DNA from: Phanerodontia chrysosporium
Lineage: Eukaryota; Basidiomycota; Agaricomycetes; Polyporales; Phanerochaetaceae
Reading direction: 5' to 3'
DNA length: 64,000 bases
Assembly (NCBI GenBank): GCA_001910725.1
Contig: MJGA01000004.1
Coordinates: forward strand, 310,001-374,000
Below the pieces are notes generated by a model. The model was not told where the DNA came from, did not search any database, and saw only the letters and a program-made list of their open reading frames with translations. A program made the position numbers and the translations under genes. Shown piece after piece: positions 1-11,793 of this stretch. The first letter of the stretch is position 1. Every line of letters begins with the position of its first letter.

Positions 1-4
1 GCTC

Positions 5-2310
5 ATGCAACTTGAGTACACTGGAACTTGCAAGGGAATCACTCATCCCTCTTCGGCATGGCTCCTCGCCTTCGATGTCCAGCTTAACGCTGGCGATTGC
101 GATGTTGTCTGGGCACCTGGCGAGAAGCCGCAGTGGACGGTCAGCGGCGGAAAATCCTTCTGTGGTTGGTGGGTCGGTCCTCCTCCTTCACGGTCACACT
201 CGCGACGACCTTCGACAAATCTTGAGGGACCATCGATACGCGTACAGCCATCCACGCCAAATGGGAAGTTGGACTCCGGCAAAAAGGAGGAGCAACGGTG
301 GACCAGCTCAAGCTCGTCATTGCTCCGAGCCCCTCTACCCTCTGCGGACGATTCAATGTCAGAGAGTTCCCCAAACATTGAGCCGACACCTCTCTCGTCG
401 TTAAACTCGTCAGCAGTGACTACCGTGCCCTCAAGCCCTGAGAGACGCAGCCGAGCATCCTCGTTCGCCCCAGAAGAGGAAGATCTCGGATCCACGGTCT
501 TCTCGCCCAAAGTCCCGATTTCCATCCATCTTGACGCTGGTCGCATGGTTCCTCCCCAAACAAGCACCTTCACTTTCAGCATCACCGGTACTGTGCTTGT
601 AAAGCCGCCAGAAAAGCCCTTTCACCTTCATCGTTCATTCACCGGGGCAGACGCTGACGCTGAACCCGATCCGATCGTGCTTCCCCAGTTCCGCCTATTG
701 TATGCGGAAAAGCAGGTCGTTTCCACCATCGTCCGTAACGACATGACCAACACCGCGCTCGACATTTACAACGCCACCGGAAGTCTGCTGGACCCGCAGA
801 CGCGCAAGACAGTCGTGCAGCCACGCGGCCACACAAAGTTGGGAGACGACGGCGCGCGTCTTGCCATCCGCACCATCACATCGCCGAGCAGCCGTTCGCA
901 TGTGTCTCTCCGCGACCGGAGTGTCGATTTCGGCGGGCGGCGCACCCCGAACGGGCTCTTCTCGCGGCCGTCATCCGCCATGTCGATGCGCTCGACGCCA
1001 CGCCGCAGCCGGCGCACCGACGGCAAGGCCGAGATCACGCGCGTAGTGGCCACGGTCATGCCGGAGTTTGCGAGCGAGCAGGATGCGGTGCCGACGGAGT
1101 ACGAGGTGCGCCTCGTCGCAGAGGTCGATGCAGACCCCGACGGTGACACCGAGTGGCTGGCGTTCGGCTTGCCGCGTCCCGTGCGCACGGCTGCGAGCGT
1201 CGAGCTGCCTAGGGTGGATATCACCAAGGTAACACTGGACGGTCTCGCGGCGCACTATGAGACGAGCACCGTAGAGAAACCTGGCGAAAAGCTGCCCGCT
1301 CTCGGGTTCCCGCTCGACGAGGAGGCACCGAAGGACAGTATGACGTGGGTGCAGGTACATCTAGGAGAAAACGGAGGCGGCAAAGTGCAGGTTGAGTACT
1401 CTGTCTCGATGCCTGAACGTATTGGGGAGAAGCTTGGGGAACAGGGACGCAAGAAGGCAAAAGGCGCGAATGCGGCCCTGTTGGACGTCCTATTGCCGAC
1501 GTTCGAGCTGCCAGTTGGGAAGATGGAGGTCAGAGTTCCGGAGCCTAAAGGTATGTCAGATTCGTTACATAGAGTGACGGTGGTCCTGAGTATCCAATCG
1601 CAGGCTTTGCAATCACGCCGACACGGTCCAATTTCCCCAACAGACAGCAGTTCTCCGAAGGAAGCGTCCTAATTCGCCGCAACGTAGAAGAGCTCTTCCA
1701 TCCCGAACTCACTATCACTATCGCTCCTCTCCCGCTTCCTGGTCAGGCCAAGTCAGGCTCGCCAGCAGGCTGGTGGACTATCCTGGCCGTCGTCATCTGC
1801 ACTATCCCGACTGTCATCTCGCTGCTGACCATGGCCGAAAACCGCGCGTTGATCGCCGAACGTGGGGAGATGAAGCAAGCCCTCGATGCTCTCTCCGCTT
1901 CGTTCGCTGCACTCCCCAGTGAGACACCTGCACCACTCACGGTGACCTCCACACACCTCTCCGTCTCCACTGTGACCATCATGCCAAAGCCCACTACACG
2001 AGCCAGCGCTGAACCGGCCGCCGCGTCAGCTCCTTCGAGCTCTGCGAGCGCCCTTACAAAGTCTACTCCTTCGTCTTCATTGCCGACACTTACGCCTACG
2101 CAGATATTGGCGGATACGCCGACCGCGTCGCCGACGGACGCGATTCTGCCCATTCGTGACCTGCCCTTCCTCTGGCCGATTCACTTCGACATTCCGCCCC
2201 TCGACATTCCCGAGACTGCGCGCGCCACCGCTGCAGTGCTCGCACGAGGTCTCGGATTCGCCTGGCAGCTATGCCGGAGGGTGTTCCACTATCCGTTAGA
2301 CCCGCCATAG
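5..2310 (+). CDS. C-terminally membrane-anchored protein of unknown function, 5' partial
   Basis: Coding sequence enters from the left edge and ends at TAG 2308-2310. A canonical intron at 1551-1603 (GTATGT..CAG) joins the long first part to the second exon in frame. The N-terminal third is rich in Ser, Pro and charged residues. The middle looks beta-rich (valine/threonine runs around 500-850 and 1150-1450). One hydrophobic segment encoded at about 1770-1825 (WWTILAVVICTIPTVISLL) is a likely membrane anchor. It is followed by a short coil and a Ser/Thr/Pro-rich tail. I do not recognise the family. The first 350 bases are uncertain: plausible protein sequence moves between frames around 150-400, so the ATG at 5 may not be the true start and an exon edge or base error may lie there. 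Confidence 0.6.
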
Positions 2311-2513
2311 ACATCTTTTTTCTGGAGAATGCTGGACAAGACATGTTAAACAACGGAACATTGAGGAAATAATGTACTGTACATGCATGTGCTTAGCGAA
2401 TGTTGTACAAATGACATGCTAATTCAAATCATGGCTCCGGGAGTTTCTGAAAGACAACGCTACTTGCGCAAGTACGGTCTTTGGCGGACGTGTCTGGTGC
2501 AAGTACAGGCACA

Positions 2514-4504
2514 TCAAGGGAATGGAGCCCGCGATCCAGAGCGCGACAAAGTAAAGCCTCTGTACGGGGGAGGGAGTTCTCTGACAGCAACGCCACTGTC
2601 ACGGTGCTGAACGATGATCTCCTGGGGCATCGTCGACGGGCTTGCCACTCGTACTGCTCCTCCTTGGATAGCAGGCGATGAGGGCCCGGCAGCGGGGCCC
2701 GGCACGGAGGGCGGCACGGACGCAGAACTTATACGCTCATTGGCAAGGCGAAGCTTCTCACTCTGTGCCCACACCACCGCCGCGTCCCTTGCACCAGGCG
2801 GCGCCAGCACCATGGCGGCGTACGGGTCGAAGTCGCCCGCAGGGTCCCGGCCCGGGCCCTCGCTCGAGTGCGCAGGCGCCGAGGCGGCGTCGGACGAGTG
2901 TGTCGGTGTGCTCGAGCGCGGGACGCTGTAGTACAGGTCCGAGAAACCAGACGAGCGCGAGGGCGGCGCGGTCGTGCCCGGGCGCTGGGGCGCGCCGAGG
3001 ATGGGTGCGGAGGAGGCGTACGTCGCGGACGACGGCACGCGCGCGTGGCTTGCGACGGGGCTCTTCGACGGCGCCATGTGCGGCGGCGCGAAGGCCTCGG
3101 CTGCGTAGCCCATGTTGGGAGGGTACGGCTCTTGGCGTGCGGTCGTTGCGGTCGCCCGCGCGTCCTTGCGCCGCCGCACGCAGCACCAGCTGATGATTGC
3201 TAGCAGGCAGCACAGGATGAAAAGCCCGCCGGCGCCGCCTGAGACCCCCGCGATCAGCGCGATGTGACTGTTCGGGTGCGCGACCGCGGCGGCGGAGTGG
3301 CTCGCAGTTGTGTTGGCATTAGAGCTGGAGGGCGTGCTCGCGCTTGTACTTGCAAGCGCAGTAGTGAAGTGAGTTGTGGTCGGTATGGAAGAGCTCGTCG
3401 AGGAGGTAGTGGTGGAGGTGGATGGCGGTGGGGACATTACGGCCGTACCCGTTGGAAGAGGGATTATGATCGCCGTGCCATTCACAGGTTTTTCTATTGA
3501 ATCGTTGCTGCTCCCTCTTCTGTTACCAGTCCATCGCAACTAACTGAGATATCACCAGTTGCCTGCAGAGCCGGGGTAGACATGCCCCACGCGCCTGTAC
3601 TGTTACATCGCCATTAGGGTCGAAAACATCAGGGACTGGTGAGGACTCACCCATCGTACACAGCAGCTAGAGTAGAGATAATCAGAAGGGCGACTTCCTC
3701 TTTCTGCGAGTATAACTGACTTACCCATGATTAAATCCCCCGGTGTACCCCGGTTGATATACTTCAACAGGTTCTCGGTTTTGTCCAAAGTGACGACGGT
3801 GAGTGTCGGTGACGAGAGCTGAGCGATCATCACGGCATATGGCGGTACGCCTCCGTCAACTGTGAGGCCCCAGGGTTGACAGGTTGTTAGCGAGTCTGTC
3901 ACATTAGGCGAGATAGTAGCTCCGGAAGAGGGAAACCCAGAAAGACACGATGTATCACTCCCGGCTGCAACAAATGTTTGATATATAGTGAGTGTTCGGC
4001 AGTACATCGGGTACGCACCAGCCATCTTGTATAAGATGGGCGCAACTCCTCCCGTACTGCCATTCGAATCAATAATCGCGAGCATTACTGTCGATCCTGG
4101 CAACATATGTTACTCTCGAAGGAGCCGGTGCGCATCTCGTTATGACTTACCTTGCTTATGGTTAGCTTGCCACCAGAGATTGAGAGGATCTGCCCCGATG
4201 AACGACGTGGTCGATATCCCGTTAGGTTCAAGCGCGACCATGTAATAAGGGGCTGTCCCGAGTCGATTAGGAAGGCTTGCGTCCCGCGACTCGACCACGA
4301 CTTGCAGCGTCTGACATTCTGTTAGAGTCTCTGGGGGAGACTATTCGGCGCACTGAGATCAAGAGTATTCAAGAGAGAGGAAGAAATTGGAAGACTTACA
4401 ACTTCGCCCCACGACCATCTGAAGTTTTGTGGAAGTTGTGCGAGCACCACGGAGAGTAAGCCTAGGGTATATAGCGCAAGAAAAAGCTTGGTGAGAAAGA
4501 ACAT
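2514..4504 (-). CDS. Type I single-pass membrane protein with mucin-like stalk
   Basis: Read on the minus strand. The chosen start at 4504 gives a clean signal peptide (MFFLTKLFLALYTLGLLSVV, then LAQ). A Cys-containing extracellular domain follows over several short exons, with introns near 4106-4150, 3973-4035, 3670-3726, 3603-3653 and about 3512-3552. Next come a Ser/Thr-rich stalk, one transmembrane helix encoded near 3180-3240 followed by Cys/Arg-rich residues (CCVRRRKDAR), and a long Pro/Ser-rich cytoplasmic tail ending at 2514. This layout is common among basidiomycete cell-surface proteins that resemble wall sensors, but no binding domain is recognisable, so a sensor role is inference. 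The first exon junction is unresolved: the best donor (GTAAGT, 4394-4399) leaves the frame one base off. Confidence 0.65.
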
Positions 4505-6292
4505 CAGCGATTGCTCAGGAGAGCGTATAGGGAGAGGAGGGCGACGGGACACTCGACGCTATCTAACACCTAAGAGACGTTGATAAGACCTGACGTCCAT
4601 GAATCGGTTCGGGAAGACTGAGGACCGAGACGAGCAAGTGCAGCGGCGTAAGAGAATTCCTCCCAGATCAACAGGCTTGACAGATTTCCTACTACGAGAC
4701 GGCATATCATCGATGTGAATGTGAGTCAGCGTCTGGCGGTCGTTTGAAGGTGAACTAGCACTCACCCCTCCTCGCGTTCTGCCTGCCGAGTGCATTGTCG
4801 CCCGGAGCAACACGCTGCGAGATTGTAATGTGGGCTGTACATGAGCCAGGCTACCTTCAAGCAAAGCCACATAGGAGGCGTTTCTGGTAAGGCTGTGGTA
4901 CCTGAACTTTGAGTGCGACGCATTACTTGCAGAGCTAACCTTGTGTGACAAGCCTGCTGATACCAGTCCGTAACAATCATTCAGCAGACCTTGGCCGTCC
5001 AGTCCGAAACCCTGCTTGCACACCCTGGCTGCGAACGTCTCTGGTATTCCCTATCGAGGACTGGATTGGCGAGGGGCTACAAAGAGCGTCCTAGCGGCAA
5101 CGTTCAGTTTGTGGAGGACTGTCCACTCAGCTTTACCAAACATGAAGCTTTGGAACCACAACAAGGGATAACGTGAGGGCTTGGCACAGTTTCTCGGGCT
5201 GTGACGTTGTCGTTGCTCTAACATGCATTGAGACCTAACTGTCCACACGATACAACACTACACTGTGTGAAACTCGGTCAGCGCAATCCACATGACAGAT
5301 CACAATGACTGAAGCTACCCACTATCAAGCTTTCAAGCCCTGAATAGGTAAATGCAGTGCACCATCGCACAACCGACGTTGAAAGCTGGCTGCTGCAGAA
5401 TGGGCGAGGTTTGTTTGCCTCTGTAGGACACCCCCTGGCACCGTGGACCCGAAGGACCCCTGACCGTCCGAGAAAGGCGCTCAGGCTTTCGAGCTGTGTG
5501 CACTGTGGCATGACTCTTGGGTAGCAGATCCTTCGGAGTATCTAACCCACCAAGCAGACGCATGAGAGTATATATATACTATATAGTGACATTTAATATA
5601 GCGCTGTGTCAGCATCTGCATATGCCCCCGCGGGTCTGTGCATCGCGCTCTCGTATGATAGTTGTCTTCCACACTGCAGATAATGTGTACCCACGCTGGC
5701 TAGCTTTCTAACCACTCATACATTTACCAGCTCAGAGAAGGCCTGAGGGTAGAGCGTGTTCAAACTGAGAAATTTTGTATATTTTCTGCGAGACGCGTGA
5801 CACCTACCCTAATCTAGAGGTGATGCATCTGGACGCGTCGCGGCTAGACGGGTTTCTCTCCGACCACGATCAATGCCGTGTCTTGCCTCATACGCTGCGC
5901 CTTTGTCTTCTCTGGCTATTGAAGGCACCAGTGCCTCGTTGATGTGATGACCCTCATCGGCGGGGTATGTGGCACACTGCCGCTATCAGAACTAATCCTC
6001 TTCCAGATGTACACGTGTGCGCGCAATGGTGCTTATAATCTGCTTTACTTCTGCTCCCCGTCGATCAACGATTTCCCCACGTACCCGGCCTCCGAGACCG
6101 GATAGCAGGGCAAGAAGTTCAAGCCTCTGAACCAAGCTTCGACACGACCGACCCTCACTCGCAGCTCCAAGAGGAGGGAGGGGTGCCCTAGCGGTGCGTT
6201 CGCTGACCCATCCAAATCCGACGCGCCTGATATGATCACCAGGCTTGTATCCGTACACAAATATTGCAAGCACGGTGTCGCCAGGAGCTGGA
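4505..6292. other. Intergenic, no gene supported
   Basis: About 1.8 kb between two divergently transcribed genes. It holds only short open frames without recognisable domains, including a minus-strand frame at 4559-5023 of unconvincing composition. An AT-rich patch lies at 5575-5600. The right part should contain the promoter of the F-box gene and the left part that of the membrane protein. Confidence 0.5.
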
Positions 6293-7813
6293 ATGCCACG
6301 CCCGGTCATACAATGCGCTCGCCTCCCCCACGACCTTGTCGACCTCGTCCTCAAGGAGATCTCAGATGATCGGAAGACACTTGAACATTGCTCGCTCGTC
6401 TGTTGGGAATGGTCCCGCGCAGCTGGACCGTATATCTTCAGTCCATTTAGCTGGCCTCCATGCTCCACCAAAATCGTCGGGGGCTACTGCGAAAAGGACC
6501 CCAGATTCGCCGAGGACAGCAGTTTCACGGTGCTGCTGCAGTCGCTTGCTTCTTCCCCTCGCCTCTGCCATTCAATCCGCAAACTGACACTGTCCCACCA
6601 CGATTCCGATTGTGCATATGGTGTCTCTGAGAATGACGGTTCGTTGTATTCTACATTCTTCCGCATCATCTCCTTTCTGCCCAACCTCCGCATCCTCACC
6701 CTCAATGGCGATAACATCGGTCCCCTCTCGTCGGACGACCTCGACTTCATCAAGGATCACACTGTTGACGTGAGAACACTGTCCCTCTCTTGTTCGATAT
6801 CCGCGGTTCCGTACCTCCTATGTGCCTTCCGCAGTGTATCACGTCTGGTCCTCAGATGCCTGGATGTCCCAAACCAGCCACTCATCCCAAGGGCTCAACT
6901 GAGTCAGCTCAAGGTGCAGTACGTCAACATCAGCTTATCGTCGCCGGCTGAGGTCGTCATGTCTGTGCTGCAACACTGCCTGGACATTACGGCCATTCGC
7001 CACTTGACGTGGCACAGCGAACATAGTGTAGCCAGCCATCCAAGGATGCTCGACATAATCGCCGACATGTCGTCCCTCGAATCCGTTACTCATGACCTTG
7101 TGAGGAGCTGCCAATCCTCGGGGATACACCGTGAACCGCTGGTTCACCCCCAGTTGCGCTCCATCACGCTGAGGGGCAAGCTTGGTTTACTATCTGTCAA
7201 GCACAGTTGGGCACAGCGCAGAGAGTACATTAGCAACGGGCTGCCGGACAGATCGCTGGAGGAGCTGCTCGAGGAGCCTTTGTCCGCAATCCGCGGCGGA
7301 GGCGTCGACGATTCCAGCTGGCAGGCGATCCTCGAGGACCTGCGGATCCTCGTGTCGCCCATGACGCGCGACCTCACGATTCGTCTGACGCTCGCCCAGC
7401 AATACGAAGGCGGTCCCGATGCCGGTGGCGACGATGACGACGACGAGTGGTACGTGTGGGACGAGACGCCTGCGCACGGCGTGCGGGCCCTCCGCAAGGG
7501 CCTGTCCGCCGTTGACTGGGCGGGCCTGCAGGCCGCCGTCGCTCGCAGCATCGCGCTGCAGAGCGTGCGCTTCGTCATTGAGTTCCCGGGCGCTGTTTCG
7601 TACCACGATTGTGTGGAGATCTTGCGCAGACACCTCGCGCTGCATCTCTCGGAGGATGTCATGGGCAAAGTGCAGTTTGTGGATGGTGAGTGTGCAGCGC
7701 ACGTTGTCCATGGTGGCGCATGCTGACGGCTGCTGGCTCCTTCCCGCGCTGCAGAGACAGACAGCCGGCTGCTCCTCACGATGTATGAGAAGGTCGTCGT
7801 CGCTGTCTGGTAG
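6293..7813 (+). CDS. F-box-like protein with leucine-rich C-terminal region (copy 1)
   Basis: Two exons, 6293-7685 and 7755-7813, give about 483 aa. The intron is GTGAGT..GCAG and exon 2 encodes a 19-residue end finishing ..VVVAVW. The N-terminus has a fungal F-box pattern (ARLPHDLVDLVLKEI, then LEHCSLVCWEW). The F-box binds Skp1 in SCF ubiquitin ligases in characterised members. The rest is loosely leucine-rich, as in substrate-binding halves of basidiomycete F-box proteins, with an acidic Asp run encoded near 7430-7445. The ATG at 6293 is preferred because the F-box follows at once; an upstream in-frame ATG at 6245 would add 16 residues. It resembles the minus-strand gene at 29416-30920 in layout and in the HIRKLTL/SIRELRL-type and ILVS-type motifs, so the two are probably paralogues. 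The substrate is unknown. Confidence 0.8.
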
Positions 7814-8673
7814 AATGGGTTCCAAAACGTGTTGGCAAAGTTGTTTCCAAGATAGTCTCTCCAGTGTATATCATGATCGCCTCGTTGGAATGCGCTGTTC
7901 TGCGTCTTCCTCTTATCCAATGTCTTTCCCTGTACCGATGGAATCACCTCGCGCGAATCGAGTCAGTCGTCTGGTGAGCACTCTCCTGGTGTCGGTGCAT
8001 GCGTGATGCTCATGGCTAATATCACCAGGATTTTGCGCTGCTTATGTCGCGCCAATGCCTGATGCTCTTCTGCCAAATGTCACATTGGAGACTCCACGTA
8101 AGCAGTGCTGAGCCGTATGCGCGGCCGTAGATGCACCTTGAAAGCGACCTCGGGCTATTCGCTTCTGCCCGCGTACATGGTAACTCACGCGTCAGGTAGC
8201 GTTGCCTCAAGTCGTGTACCTTCAAGGACTGAGATAAGCAGTATCAGCTATGGAAGTGGCCGGCAAGCTGGAATTACGCGGGTAAGGCCCAATACCGCTT
8301 TCAGTTGTATATAACTTAGTCTTACAGAGTACGTCCTAATATGTAGCAAAGGAAGGATCAAAGTTGAAAATCACCGTTAATCGAGTGTCAAGTTCGTTTC
8401 GTAAGAGGGCCGAAAGCAAGTCCTAGTCGGGGGCCTTACTATACATACCCCGACGGATCGGCAAACGCCCACGGTCTACTCAAGGCTGAGTGCAACGCCT
8501 CTAAGCTACGTCTTCAGACTGCCCTGACAGACGGCTGCACGCGTACCACGTTGTCGACGGGGCCGAGGTGCTCCAACACATTGCGCCACGCCCGCAAGTC
8601 TATAAAACTGGCGTGCAGAACTGTCAGTCGGGCGTCCGCTACTGCTCAGCGCACTCTCACACTCACATCCGCC
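7814..8673. other. Intergenic with promoter of the dehydrogenase gene
   Basis: No convincing open frame. The right end carries a TATA box at 8601-8606 ahead of the dehydrogenase start at 8674. Nothing else is recognised. Confidence 0.5.
8601..8606 (+). promoter_or_regulatory. TATA box of the short-chain dehydrogenase gene
   Basis: TATAAA lies 68 bases before the ATG at 8674. The ATG sits in a good context (CCGCCATGT). This supports 8674 over the upstream in-frame ATG at 8551, which would precede the TATA box. Confidence 0.55.
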
Positions 8674-9556
8674 ATGTCGCTCCCGCTCGCAGGAAAGGTC
8701 GCCATCGTCACCGGCTCGTCGCGCGGCATCGGCGCCGCGGTCGCCCGCCGGCTGGCGCAGGACGGCGCGCACGTCGTCGTGAACTACAACGGCAGCGAGG
8801 CCGCGGCGCAGCAGGTCGTCGAGGACATCAACGCCGACGGCCGCGGGCGCGCGGTCGCCGTCAAGGCGGACATGGCCTCCGTCGAGGAAGCCACGCGCCT
8901 CGTCGAGGATACCGTCAAGTCTCTCGGAAGGCTCGATATCCTCGTGCACAATGCTGCGTTCAAGAAGGTCGGCAGGCTCGATGCAATCGACGAAACGGCG
9001 TTCGATGGCCACTTTGACGTCAATGTCAAGGCCCCGATTTTCATGACCAAGGCCGCGGCGAACCATCTGCCTCACGGTATGTCCGTGACTCTACGACATG
9101 ATACAGTGATGGCTCCTGAGAACTGACGGCTATCCTTAGGCGGAAGGGTGATCTTCATCACGTCCAACACGACAAAGACTTCCGCGGTCACCCCAGAGTA
9201 TCTCATATACACCGCATCGAAGGGCGCTGCGGAGCAGTTCGTGCGCGTGCTCGCCAAGGACCTTGGCGGGAAGGGCATCACCGTGAACGCAGTGTCCCCA
9301 GGCGCGACGGACACAGACTTCTTCCGCGGAGACGGCAAAAGCGAAGAGTTTGTGCAGCTCATTGCGAACCTGTTCCCGCAGAAGCAGATCCCCGTGGCAA
9401 AGGAAATTGCGCCACTGGTGGCCTTCCTGGCCCGGGACGAGGCCGCGTGGGTCAATGGCCAATGCATCATGGTCAATGGGGTATGTGGCCCTGATCGCGC
9501 GTTGTTGGTCGGTTTGTTGACGCCACTCGTCTTTGTATCAGGGCATGGCAGTATGA
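8674..9556 (+). CDS. Short-chain dehydrogenase/reductase (classical SDR)
   Basis: Three exons (8674-9076, 9140-9480, 9542-9556) give a complete 252-aa protein, the usual size of classical SDRs. The cofactor motif TGSSRGIG starts near residue 13, the NAA motif follows strand 4 (LVHNAAF) and the catalytic YTASK sits in exon 2 with an upstream ITSN serine. Exon 3 encodes only the last residues (GMAV). These features predict an NAD(P)(H)-dependent oxidoreductase similar to 3-oxoacyl-ACP reductase-like enzymes. Residues around HVVVNYNGSE resemble those of NADP-preferring members, but cofactor and substrate cannot be settled from sequence. No pathway partner is adjacent. A decayed copy of exon 2 lies at 43343-43679. 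Confidence 0.92.
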
Positions 9557-9753
9557 GGGGCCAAAGAGGCTGTTATACGCGACGTCGTGCGCGTCTACAA
9601 GTCAATGTCGATCGATAGCGTTGGTGTCGTCAAATTCGAAGCTCGTGTGCGACCAAAGGATCGTTTCGTCAGTGACCACATCTCCTTCCAACCAAAGTGC
9701 GATTGCCACTCCACATATGGTCTTTACGGTCCACTGTATGACCGCAAGGCTCG

Positions 9754-9760
9754 TATATAA
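9754..9760 (+). promoter_or_regulatory. TATA box of BTB gene 1
   Basis: TATATAA lies 39 bases before the ATG at 9793 and 69 before the ATG at 9823. The second spacing matches other genes in this window and slightly favours the inner start. Confidence 0.5.
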
Positions 9761-9792
9761 GTTGCTGACTTCGACAGCGAGGCCTCCAACCC

Positions 9793-10890
9793 ATGCTACC
9801 TCTCTCAGAATCTAATGTCGACATGTCTGCTCAACCCTGCCAACGCCTCTTCTTCCAGAATGGCGATGTGCATCTGCGCGTCCGAATGTCCCCAGAATGC
9901 GGCAGTCAAGTTCTCGACCTCAAGCTCCACAAGGCGTTCCTTGGTGTTCATTCTGTCCCGTTGGCGAACTTCATCGCCCACCACCATGGCAATCCAGACA
10001 CTCCGCTGACTATTCTGGACGATGGAGAGCACTTTATCGAGCTCATGGAATCCATCTATCACCCAAGGTACGAGCCCTTGTGACACAATCTCCTCAACGT
10101 CTTTGCTCACTTCACTGTTCTCAGCTACCTCGTCGAGACCTTCAAAAGGACCCCCGACTATTGTGCCGCGCAGACGTTCTACGGCCTCCTCACGGTGGCA
10201 CTGAAGTACCAGGTGAACGAAGTGGCCAAGGTCATCATGGACCACATGGCGAGCCTGTGGCCGGCCACACTGCAGGAGTACGACCAGCTGATGTATATGC
10301 AAGACGCGAAGCGTAGGATCGCCTCGCGTGCTGCCCAGGCGCTGTTCGACAATCCCACGGACGTGTTCTGGGCCGTTCGGTACGCGATTGACTTCCGCAT
10401 GACGCGCATGCTGCCCATGGCGTTCTTCGTGCTGGCCAGCCGCGACTTTGGGTACGGGGACCAGGATCCCCTGCCGATTACCGTGGACGCCGCGTCGAGC
10501 CCGAACACGCGCTGGGACCTGCTCGACTGGGACGTGCGCCGCACGCTGATGCGGGCGATCGCGGACTTCAGGAAGGAGGCCGAAGGCCTCTCTGGGTGGC
10601 GCTGCGAAGGGGGCACGAACTACTGCAACATCAAGCGCAATAGCATCTTGTTCCAGCTGCAGACGCTCCCCGGCGGCAGCCGCGACCTGCTGAAGCTGAC
10701 GCGGGACTTCGCGCAGATCGTCAGGGCCTCAGTGTTCAGAGAGGCCGCCAAGGAGAACGTGTGCCGTCTCTGCAAAGTTTCTGTCACTGCTACCATGGAG
10801 AAGACTCGCGCCGAAATCTGGCAGCTTTTGCCGAAGTATTCCGCGCGTCTTCTCTGCCCCGACCGGTCGGTTCCCGCACAACGCATGTAG
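9793..10890 (+). CDS. BTB/POZ-domain protein (copy 1)
   Basis: Two exons, 9793-10067 and 10125-10890, encode about 346 aa; an inner ATG at 9823 would remove ten residues. Residues 20-100 follow the basidiomycete BTB pattern: LFFQNGDVHLRV, then LKLHKAFLGVHS, then ILDDGEHFIELMESIYHP. The second exon holds a long helical region in which several Cys residues near the C-terminus (NVCRLCKVS) resemble those of related copies. BTB domains mediate dimerisation and often Cullin-3 ligase assembly; no function is known for this fungal group. The intron interrupts a serine codon just after the BTB fold, exactly as in the copies at 16090-17128 and 24471-25550, which supports common descent. Confidence 0.85.
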
Positions 10891-11233
10891 TTCACGCAAT
10901 ATGATTATGCGCTTATGGGGACTGAGTAAAAGTAAAGCTCTAGATATGCATGATATCATCGAAACCATGCTCATTGCGAATGAAGGCTCATCATTCGAGT
11001 GCTTGCTGTATGCAACCACAAAATATCATGTGGCGTGAGAAAGTATCTGCGAATAACGTGATGTTGTACAGCACCAATCTCATCGTACAGGTGCAAATCG
11101 CTAGTACAGATCAACAGTCCGTGACAAGATCGACGTCTGAGGAGTCCGTAGTCAGATTCAGAAGAAAGTCCAATGTCCTATCCAATCATGATATGTCGTT
11201 CGTCATTCTTCAAGTTCCAACTTGAAGTCGGGT
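10891..11233. other. Intergenic between convergent genes, no gene supported
   Basis: This is the convergent 3' space between BTB gene 1 and the secreted protein gene. It contains short stop-rich frames only and should hold both terminators. Confidence 0.5.
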
Positions 11234-11793
11234 TTAAGACAGATCCGGGCCATTGATCGTGAACTGCGGGCCCCAGTTGCCCGAGTCTCCAAACACTGCC
11301 AGGCAAGTCAGCACAACTCCAAGAGCAGCAGACACGAGATCAACGCACAGACGAGGCTGTAGTCGTTCGCAGTGAAGACATCGGGGGCCTTCACCCTGAC
11401 GTGGCCGTCGCGCAGGTGGATGCCGTACTTCAGGATGACTGCACCGGCCAGGATCAGCACGGCGCCGCGCCGCAGGAGCGCGCAAATGGCTCACCAGGGG
11501 TCTCGAGGTCGCCGGAGCGGAGCAGGATGAAGCCGTTGTTGCCGCCGCCGGTGATGTTGACCGGCGCGTCGTCGGTGTTCCTGCACGTTGTCCGAGAGAT
11601 CAGCACCCTGCATGGTCGGCGGCATGCATACTGCTTACCAGCGGACGGTGTAGGTCTTGCCTGACTCCCAGACGTCGCCCGCAGCGGGCTTCGTCAGCTG
11701 CGGAGTCCAGACATCGCGTGCCTCATGCGCGGTGGGCACCGCGCTGGCGACAGCGGCCACGGCGAGCGCAGAGAGGAGGGTCGTGAATTTCAT
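11234..11793 (-). CDS. Small secreted Kre9/Knh1-like Ig-fold protein
   Basis: Four exons on the minus strand (11639-11793, 11495-11580, 11349-11438, 11234-11295) splice without conflict to 130 aa. The start gives a signal peptide (MKFTTLLSALAVAAVASAVP). The mature part begins DVWTPQLTKPAAGDVWESGKT and continues with TVRWNTDDAP, GFILLRSGD and a final SLVLFGDSGNWGPQFTI. This matches the Ser/Thr-rich GPI-anchored or Kre9/Knh1 N-terminal Ig-like family found in many fungal secreted proteins. Yeast Kre9 and Knh1 act in beta-1,6-glucan assembly; a wall role here is inference. No GPI signal or Ser/Thr tail follows, so it is probably released or wall-associated. TATAAG on the minus strand near 11912-11917 may be its TATA box. 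Confidence 0.85.

Noticed and set aside
4559..5023. 154-aa minus-strand frame
   Set aside because: Its composition is unlike the neighbouring proteins, it has no domain, and it has no plausible promoter.
8551..8673. Upstream in-frame extension of the dehydrogenase
   Set aside because: The TATA box lies inside it and SDR proteins begin shortly before the GxxxGxG motif, so 8674 is the better start.
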